Under the pieces are notes generated by a model. That model was not told the DNA's origin. It was given only the letters and a program-made list of their open reading frames with translations, and searched no databases. DNA of 64,000 nucleotides from Clostridia bacterium (GTDB lineage: Bacteria > Bacillota > Clostridia > UBA1381): NCBI GenBank assembly GCA_017935675.1, contig JAGBHE010000061.1:62001-126000 (forward strand). The letters are read 5' to 3'. Both the position numbers and the translations under genes were made by a program. Numbering within the stretch: position 1 is the first letter of the stretch; each line of letters opens with the position of its first letter. Below, in pieces: positions 59,085-64,000 of the stretch.

Positions 59085-61301
59085 TTATATATAAATTTTA
59101 GGAAGCTGTTTTACACACCGTTTCCCTTTTTTTATGAATTTTTTTAATGTACTTTCACCTAAGCATTTTTGTACGGATTTATTAAATCCCGCTCTTTCAT
59201 ACATATCAAAAAACAAATCATAATTTCTGTGTTTAGCCGAAGACTTTGTAAAAGCAGGATTATATTTTATTGCTTCATCAGTTTTTACTGCTTCACATAC
59301 CATTTTTTCTTTCATGCCTTTAAACAAAGCCTGTCCCTTATCTGAATTTAATACAACAAAAGATGTGCCATTATCATCATCCATATCGGGACGAACCTTC
59401 TCAATTCCCCAAAAATCCGCCAGTGTAATATCACTATGTCTTTCCGTTCCTTTGAACTGACAGTCATAACAAGATTCCCTTAATGACAAATTGTTTAAAA
59501 ACACTTTCATATATAAATTATCACTGTTTAATTCAGTATGCTGCGTTCCGTCTTCAAGTTTAAATAATAAAGAGTATCTTTTCCATCCGGGGGTTTTATG
59601 TCTGAATTTAATCTCTCGAATTTTACTTCTCGAAATACTTTCTTTATATTTAACATAGTGATGCCAAACCTTCGGCGATGGCACTCCGTGACAGGCAAAA
59701 TCAACTGTCACCAGATTGTCATAAGACTTCCCTAAATATGATACAAGCCCCGAAATTTGGCAGGAAGTTCCGGAAAACAAAACCTTTTTCCCCTGGGACA
59801 AACATATCTTCGCCTGCTTGAAGGTATCTCCTGTTATGCTTTGAACATACTTTGAACCACACAGCCTCGATAAATCATCCATATTATCAACAAGTATATG
59901 CTTTACATCAAATTCTTCGTCAAATGCTGCACCGAAAACAACGCCGCCCGATTTAATTATGCTTTCTGCCAATAAATAAAACACACCCCCCGATGAGCTG
60001 TCTTCTCTAACTGATTCATCAGAATTAATACAGGCGTAGGAAGCAACAACACTGTTCCCCCTCTTTTTATTGATTACCGGACATACCTTTCGGCACACTT
60101 TACATTCTATACATTTATTTCTGTCAATAACCGGAGTGATGAATCCGTGCAAATCGGGCAACATTTTAATAGCTTCATTGCTGCATACAGCTGTACACGC
60201 ACTGCACCCGGTGCATGAATCAACTGAAGCCAATTCCACCGCATCTGTTTTTTTACATTCTTCATTTAAAAAGTTTTTAGACATCCTTACGTAATCTTCC
60301 ATTTTTTTGTCTGCCTGTGCCCAGTTAATTTCTTTATTCAATGTACTTTCATAGTCTTCATTCTTTATAATCCTGTCCTTCATGCCGAGTACGCTTAACA
60401 ATGTATCAAATCTGTCATTCATTTCCGATAAATTGCCATCCTGCAAAATTATTGCAAACGGTGTATGAAACTTTATTGCAAGCATTGTTCCGTGAAACGA
60501 ATTGGTAATCAAAAATTTTGCGTCACGAATTTGCCTGAGCCAATCCTCCATGGAGGATAATTCAATATTGACAATACTTCCTTTTTCCGACATAGCATCT
60601 GCTACGTTATCGATTAATTGCCGAGTTTTTTCATTCTGGATGCGAAGTATATATTTTGCCACAAATGGTTTTGTCTTTTTTTGCGATGCTAAGCTACTGT
60701 AATCATCGACTTTAAGTAACGCTGTGGGATCACACACCACCGTACCTTCAAATCCCATTTGTTCCAATAATGCTTTACCTATATTTTCACGAACTCCGAA
60801 AGCGTCAAATCTTGAAAGAGCCGGCTTGATAAACTCCTCGATTCTTTTATTTTTGGCTACATATCCGAAGCTTGCCGCATAGGAAATACGTTTGGCCCCG
60901 GGAGAAAACGGTAAATAGTATGCAAGCGTAGGTTTTCCCTCGCCTTGCAATGTGAAATACTTATTCCATATTTGGTCACTGCCTGTTATTAAAACGTCAA
61001 AATCACTTGCCTCATTATATAATTGTTCTGTTGTGTAAAATCTTTTTGTTAAAAGTAATTTTTCACGGAATGGTTTTAAAAGCTTTTCTTTTTTTAATTC
61101 CGTAACTCTTTTCCATGCAACCTTAATATTTTTAGTGTATATCGCCCTAAAAAACGAAGGCTCAAAGTGTTTTGGATAGTAGTTAATAATATACACCTTT
61201 GCATCAGGAATAGATATACTTAAATACTTTTGCAGAGCATATGCCTGCAGAATTGCACCATGATTTGCAGCCCAATGAAATGTCATAATTCCTATTTTCA
61301 C
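59085..61301 (-). CDS. Fusion: polysaccharide pyruvyl transferase, 2[4Fe-4S] ferredoxin, FrhB/FdhB-like domain
   Basis: A 738-residue three-part protein beginning with GTG (61301; GGAGG seven bases upstream). Residues 1-355: polysaccharide pyruvyl transferase (MTFHWAANHGAILQAYALQ, LITGSDQIWNKYF, RISYAASFGYV, FLITNSFHGTMLAIKFHTPF). Residues 360-410: two ferredoxin Cys sets, Cys363/366/369/373 and Cys397/400/403/407. Residues 415-738: F420 hydrogenase/dehydrogenase beta-subunit-like domain (SSSGGVFYLLAESIIKSGGV, KKVLFSGTSCQISGLVSYLG, FACHGVPSPKVWHHYVKY, LADFWGI). Pyruvyl transferases add pyruvate ketals to glycans; FrhB-like proteins bind flavin and pass electrons from ferredoxin. A glycan-modifying step linked to redox is implied but its chemistry is unknown. 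Confidence 0.85.
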   Translation of the reverse strand: MKIGIMTFHWAANHGAILQAYALQKYLSISIPDAKVYIINYYPKHFEPSFFRAIYTKNIKVAWKRVTELKKEKLLKPFREKLLLTKRFYTTEQLYNEASDFDVLITGSDQIWNKYFTLQGEGKPTLAYYLPFSPGAKRISYAASFGYVAKNKRIEEFIKPALSRFDAFGVRENIGKALLEQMGFEGTVVCDPTALLKVDDYSSLASQKKTKPFVAKYILRIQNEKTRQLIDNVADAMSEKGSIVNIELSSMEDWLRQIRDAKFLITNSFHGTMLAIKFHTPFAIILQDGNLSEMNDRFDTLLSVLGMKDRIIKNEDYESTLNKEINWAQADKKMEDYVRMSKNFLNEECKKTDAVELASVDSCTGCSACTAVCSNEAIKMLPDLHGFITPVIDRNKCIECKVCRKVCPVINKKRGNSVVASYACINSDESVREDSSSGGVFYLLAESIIKSGGVVFGAAFDEEFDVKHILVDNMDDLSRLCGSKYVQSITGDTFKQAKICLSQGKKVLFSGTSCQISGLVSYLGKSYDNLVTVDFACHGVPSPKVWHHYVKYKESISRSKIREIKFRHKTPGWKRYSLLFKLEDGTQHTELNSDNLYMKVFLNNLSLRESCYDCQFKGTERHSDITLADFWGIEKVRPDMDDDNGTSFVVLNSDKGQALFKGMKEKMVCEAVKTDEAIKYNPAFTKSSAKHRNYDLFFDMYERAGFNKSVQKCLGESTLKKFIKKGKRCVKQLPKIYI

Positions 61302-61320
61302 AAAAACACCTCCATTCTGT

Positions 61321-62643
61321 CTATTTCAGCAGAAGCTTTATATTTTTCAACGATTTTGGATTGATGCTTTTTAACATGTATATACTGCTTATTCGTATAT
61401 CCTTAATAAAGATGCTTGTAATAAAATTAACGGTCATTTCAGAGAATACTGTTGCAGCAGCAGCACCTATTACCCCAATAGATTTTATCAATATATAATT
61501 TAAAACAACATTTATTACAGCACCGGAAAAGGATAGCCATTTAACATATCTTTGATTATTGGTTGCAACAAACCAATCTCCCTTGGCAACTCCCCAATAT
61601 GTAAAAAGTGAACCAAATGTCAAAACACGTGCTATGCCGCATGCCGGAAGATATGCATCGCCGTATAATACCAATATAACCGGTTTTATTAATACAAATA
61701 TAATTATTGCTACTGTCATACATAAGTAAAATATAAGAGAATATCTTCCCACTAACGCTTTTTCAAATTTACTTTTATCTACTTCAAAATATTCAAGAAT
61801 AACCGGTGTTGTTGCATTTATAATAGCCGCCAAAACAAATGCCCAATATGTTATCAACGAGGAAGAAAGTGTGTAATAGCCCACTTCGGTTTCGCTCAAC
61901 ATATTTTTCAACATGATTTTGTCTGTTTGTAAATAAACAGCAACCATCAAGCCTGAAATAATAAAGCTTTTGCCACGCATCCACAAATGCTTTGCCCGTT
62001 CCGTTGAAATCGTTAGCTTTTGCCCGCCGTTTACTTTATAAAAAATAAAGTATAAAAAACTAAGGACAAAATAATCCAATGCCATTGCCAATGCAAACCA
62101 TGTTACCTTAGCGCCGGTTGCCAACAGATATATCTTATAAATAGAAACCACTATATATGCAATAAATGTTGAAATTGCCGTGTACTTAGATATATAGTGA
62201 ATCTGAAACCATGATTCGAATATCTCGAAGCTTTTAAAAAGCAATTCTGTGCTGTACAAAACAAGCACAAGCTTTGTTGTCATTTCACCGGTATCGAAAA
62301 ATGCTGAAAAAGCAATTGTTCCCAAAACACACAGTATTCCGCTCATCAACCGCATAAAAACAGCTGTTCCGAAAATTTCACCCTCTGCTTTTGGATCGTG
62401 TATACATTCATATGCCATTATACTCGATAAACCGAGATTTGCGACAGGGATTAAAAATGTTACAACGGCTGCGGCATAACCGATAATACCAAAATTACCT
62501 GGTCCCAAATATCGGGCAGAAAAAATAGATATTATAAAGGACAGCACCATTTGTATAATTTTTCCGGCAATTATTGCAGCTGAATTTCTTGCTACTTTTG
62601 ATTCTCTTATACCAGATATGCTTTGAATGATTTTTACAAACAT
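61321..62643 (-). CDS. wzx: Wzx-type polysaccharide flippase
   Basis: A 440-residue membrane protein of the MOP superfamily with 12 or more helices: KIIQMVLSFIISIFSARYLG at the start, PGNFGIIGYAAAVVTFLIPV, LGLSSIMAYECIHDPKAEGE, ILVLYGDAYLPACGIARVL and YILIKSIGVIGAAAATVFSE near the end. It moves lipid-linked repeat units across the membrane in Wzx/Wzy-dependent polysaccharide assembly. AAGGGAAAG precedes ATG 62643. It stops 20 bases before the pyruvyl transferase fusion starts. Confidence 0.9.
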   Translation of the reverse strand: MFVKIIQSISGIRESKVARNSAAIIAGKIIQMVLSFIISIFSARYLGPGNFGIIGYAAAVVTFLIPVANLGLSSIMAYECIHDPKAEGEIFGTAVFMRLMSGILCVLGTIAFSAFFDTGEMTTKLVLVLYSTELLFKSFEIFESWFQIHYISKYTAISTFIAYIVVSIYKIYLLATGAKVTWFALAMALDYFVLSFLYFIFYKVNGGQKLTISTERAKHLWMRGKSFIISGLMVAVYLQTDKIMLKNMLSETEVGYYTLSSSLITYWAFVLAAIINATTPVILEYFEVDKSKFEKALVGRYSLIFYLCMTVAIIIFVLIKPVILVLYGDAYLPACGIARVLTFGSLFTYWGVAKGDWFVATNNQRYVKWLSFSGAVINVVLNYILIKSIGVIGAAAATVFSEMTVNFITSIFIKDIRISSIYMLKSINPKSLKNIKLLLK

Positions 62644-62645
62644 TT

Positions 62646-63620
62646 CTATCTTTCCCTTTTACCAAACAGTATTACTCTGATTTTTGTTTCAAATTTTCTG
62701 TATATCGCAATTCTTTTCGGTAATCCCATTTTTCTGAATACCATCTTGTCATATTCACAATTTCCCATAATATAAACCGGATGCTTAAGTGGGAATTCCA
62801 AATCATAGCTCTTTAGTGTAACAATCCAATGAAGCCCCTTCGGTCGTGTTTTCAGCCCACTTTTTTTATATACAGACCTTGATAAAAATCCAACATTATT
62901 TATCAAGTTGTATTTTGGTACAATGACTAGCTGTGAATATAGGTGACGCAGCATTGCAAACTGATATGTCCATGCCTGTAATTTTCCGTTATTCATCATC
63001 GATTTCCAACGTTCCTTTCCTATTTTTTCATAATGGTCTAAATAATATTTAGGGAGTCCGAGGTTTTTGTATGCTTCCATTACATGCTTATTTTCTCTGA
63101 ATGACATTTCCCAATCATAGTTATCCCAGACCCTTTTCCATGTTGCCCATCCCCAAATTGATCCTGTTTTGCAAAAGCAATAGCTATCTCCGCCAAAATC
63201 ATACTTGCCGGCATGATTCATACCACTTATCATATTAATACGCAAATCATTTTCATATCTGTCAAGCATTTCTTTACAAAAGTAAAAAAAGGATTCATTA
63301 GGTACGCAGTCATCTTCTAATATTACCAGTTTTTCAGTAGATTGAAACGCCCAGTCCAACCCTGTGGATACACGCAATCCGCATCCGAGATTTTTCTCGG
63401 AAAAATTTTTATGCACCTTACATTCCCAGTCAATGTTATTGACTATTTCTCTGCAGGAAAGTATTTTTTCTATATCATGGTCATTTCGCGGTCCATCCTG
63501 TATTAAAAACAATTCTGAAGGAGCAATTTCTCTCACTCGTTCAAAAACCTGTTTAAAATGGTCAGGTCTATTAAAAAAAACCAATGCTATTGATAAATCT
63601 ATTTTATTTGCTCTCATTGC
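62646..63620 (-). CDS. GT-A glycosyltransferase (sugar unknown)
   Basis: A 324-residue cytoplasmic protein of the GT-A fold: IDLSIALVFFNRPDHFKQVF at the start, LFLIQDGPRN, NLGCGLRVSTGLDWAF and LVILEDDCVPNESFFYFCKE with the metal-binding acidic motif EDD. The later SIWGWATWKRVWDNYDWEM segment is typical of a family of capsule glycosyltransferases that includes methyltransferase-fused forms. It should add one sugar to the lipid-linked unit; which sugar cannot be told. ATG 63620 is preferred over 63644 because AGGAG lies about ten bases upstream. It overlaps the 3' end of the preceding gene by 17 bases. Confidence 0.8.
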   Translation of the reverse strand, partial: AMRANKIDLSIALVFFNRPDHFKQVFERVREIAPSELFLIQDGPRNDHDIEKILSCREIVNNIDWECKVHKNFSEKNLGCGLRVSTGLDWAFQSTEKLVILEDDCVPNESFFYFCKEMLDRYENDLRINMISGMNHAGKYDFGGDSYCFCKTGSIWGWATWKRVWDNYDWEMSFRENKHVMEAYKNLGLPKYYLDHYEKIGKERWKSMMNNGKLQAWTYQFAMLRHLYSQLVIVPKYNLINNVGFLSRSVYKKSGLKTRPKGLHWIVTLKSYDLEFPLKHPVYIMGNCEYDKMVFRKMGLPKRIAIYRKFETKIRVILFGKRER

Positions 63621-64000
63621 TCTCTTTCTCCTCTTTATTCCCACTTAACAGATCATTTATAAACGGTGCAAGTATAAATAACGGTGCACATGTTACAACA
63701 ACTGAGATGGGATTCAAAAATCCTAAAATTACAAAAGCTATAAATGTTCTTTTATAAGGCTCCAGGCTTCTATTCCTTGATATAATGCTGTTTTTTATAT
63801 TCATATATGTATTTTTCCAGAAGGCAACAAGCAAAGAAGTCACAAATACCCCATACCTTGCAAGCGTATCAACCCATTCTGTGTGCCAACCAAAAGAATT
63901 CTTTGTTTTCCCCAGAAAACCGCCGATAAAAGGATGCTCTGCAAAAATTCGCAAACTCCATATCATACGGTCAAACCTTTGACCTTTTCCTGTGTAATAT
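63604..64000 (-). CDS. O-antigen polymerase (Wzy)-like protein, C-terminal end only
   Basis: The frame is open past the window edge (residues before the ATG at 63966 read YYTGKGQRFDR), so this is the 3' end of a longer gene. About 131 residues are visible. GKGQRFDRMIWSLRIFAEHP then FIGGFLGKTKNSFGWHTEWV matches the periplasmic-loop pattern of O-antigen ligase/polymerase family proteins (R-x-x-x-W-x-x-x-x-x-x-x-x-H-P-x-x-G), followed by two membrane helices (YGVFVTSLLVAFWKN, FIAFVILGFLNPISVVVTC, LFILAPFIND). With the flippase it suggests a Wzx/Wzy-dependent polymer. Confidence 0.7.
   Translation of the reverse strand, partial: YYTGKGQRFDRMIWSLRIFAEHPFIGGFLGKTKNSFGWHTEWVDTLARYGVFVTSLLVAFWKNTYMNIKNSIISRNRSLEPYKRTFIAFVILGFLNPISVVVTCAPLFILAPFINDLLSGNKEEKESNESK

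Noticed and set aside
1-64000. tRNA, rRNA or known riboswitch genes
   Set aside because: I looked in the intergenic stretches and saw no cloverleaf, rRNA segment or riboswitch core that I could support by eye.

Overview
The window comes from a low-to-mid GC, Gram-positive (monoderm) anaerobe of the Clostridia, most plausibly a gut or rumen glycan degrader. The basis is three features seen in the sequence: S-layer-homology (SLH) surface proteins, CUT1-type sugar ABC importers without their own ATPase, and strong AGGAGG ribosome sites with TTGACA-17-TATAAT promoters. It is mostly an accessory region: two glycan-use operons, a chain of small mobile, defence and toxin genes between them, and a surface-polysaccharide cluster.

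Layout. 1-1625: the 3' end of a large glycoside hydrolase, then an orphan phage-type terminase small subunit gene. 1626-25910 (minus strand, locus 1): a membrane AraC regulator, two permeases, a binding lipoprotein, a triple-discoidin secreted protein, two SLH proteins, a small copper-amine-oxidase-N-like secreted protein, a GH130 phosphorylase, two large related clan GH-A hydrolases, an unassigned probable toroid enzyme and a GH105 hydrolase. 26150-31778: a RAYT (REP-associated tyrosine transposase), mntR, an MgtC-like gene, dprA, an AbiE pair with a broken toxin, and a RelBE-type pair. 31899-51558 (plus strand, locus 2): GH16, a beta-helix-like secreted protein, binding lipoprotein, two permeases, a clan GH-A hydrolase, a modular secreted protein, two SLH proteins and a membrane AraC regulator. 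51616-53095: an AAA ATPase with a nuclease-like C-terminus. 53172-64000 (minus strand): ugd, capF, capG, a nucleotidyltransferase, capE, a pyruvyl transferase-ferredoxin-FrhB fusion, a flippase, a glycosyltransferase and the end of a polymerase-like gene.

How the genes work together (inference). In each glycan locus, large secreted hydrolases act outside the cell, SLH and carbohydrate-binding proteins form a wall-bound layer, the lipoprotein and permeases import oligosaccharides, and signal-less enzymes (GH105, GH130 and the toroid protein in locus 1) finish the work in the cytoplasm. Both loci contain the same ordered triad: a carbohydrate-binding secreted protein, an SLH-A protein and an SLH-B protein. 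CapE, CapF and CapG together make UDP-N-acetyl-L-fucosamine for the surface polysaccharide.

Most notable. (1) A roughly 105-nt repeat whose closing stem changes sequence but stays paired, with the same internal mismatch, and which always lies between co-directional genes: a candidate undescribed structured RNA. (2) A RAYT with REP-like copies at the boundaries of almost every gene module and none seen inside the two glycan operons. (3) Perfect inverted repeats on the promoters of abiEi and of the ATPase gene. (4) A compact hairpin-rich insertion in the abiEii toxin gene. Stretches without genes are short. Those near 300 bases (1344-1625, 23263-23579, 25911-26197, 29452-29718) hold the promoters, repeats and terminators listed. 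I saw no rRNA, tRNA, CRISPR array or known riboswitch.
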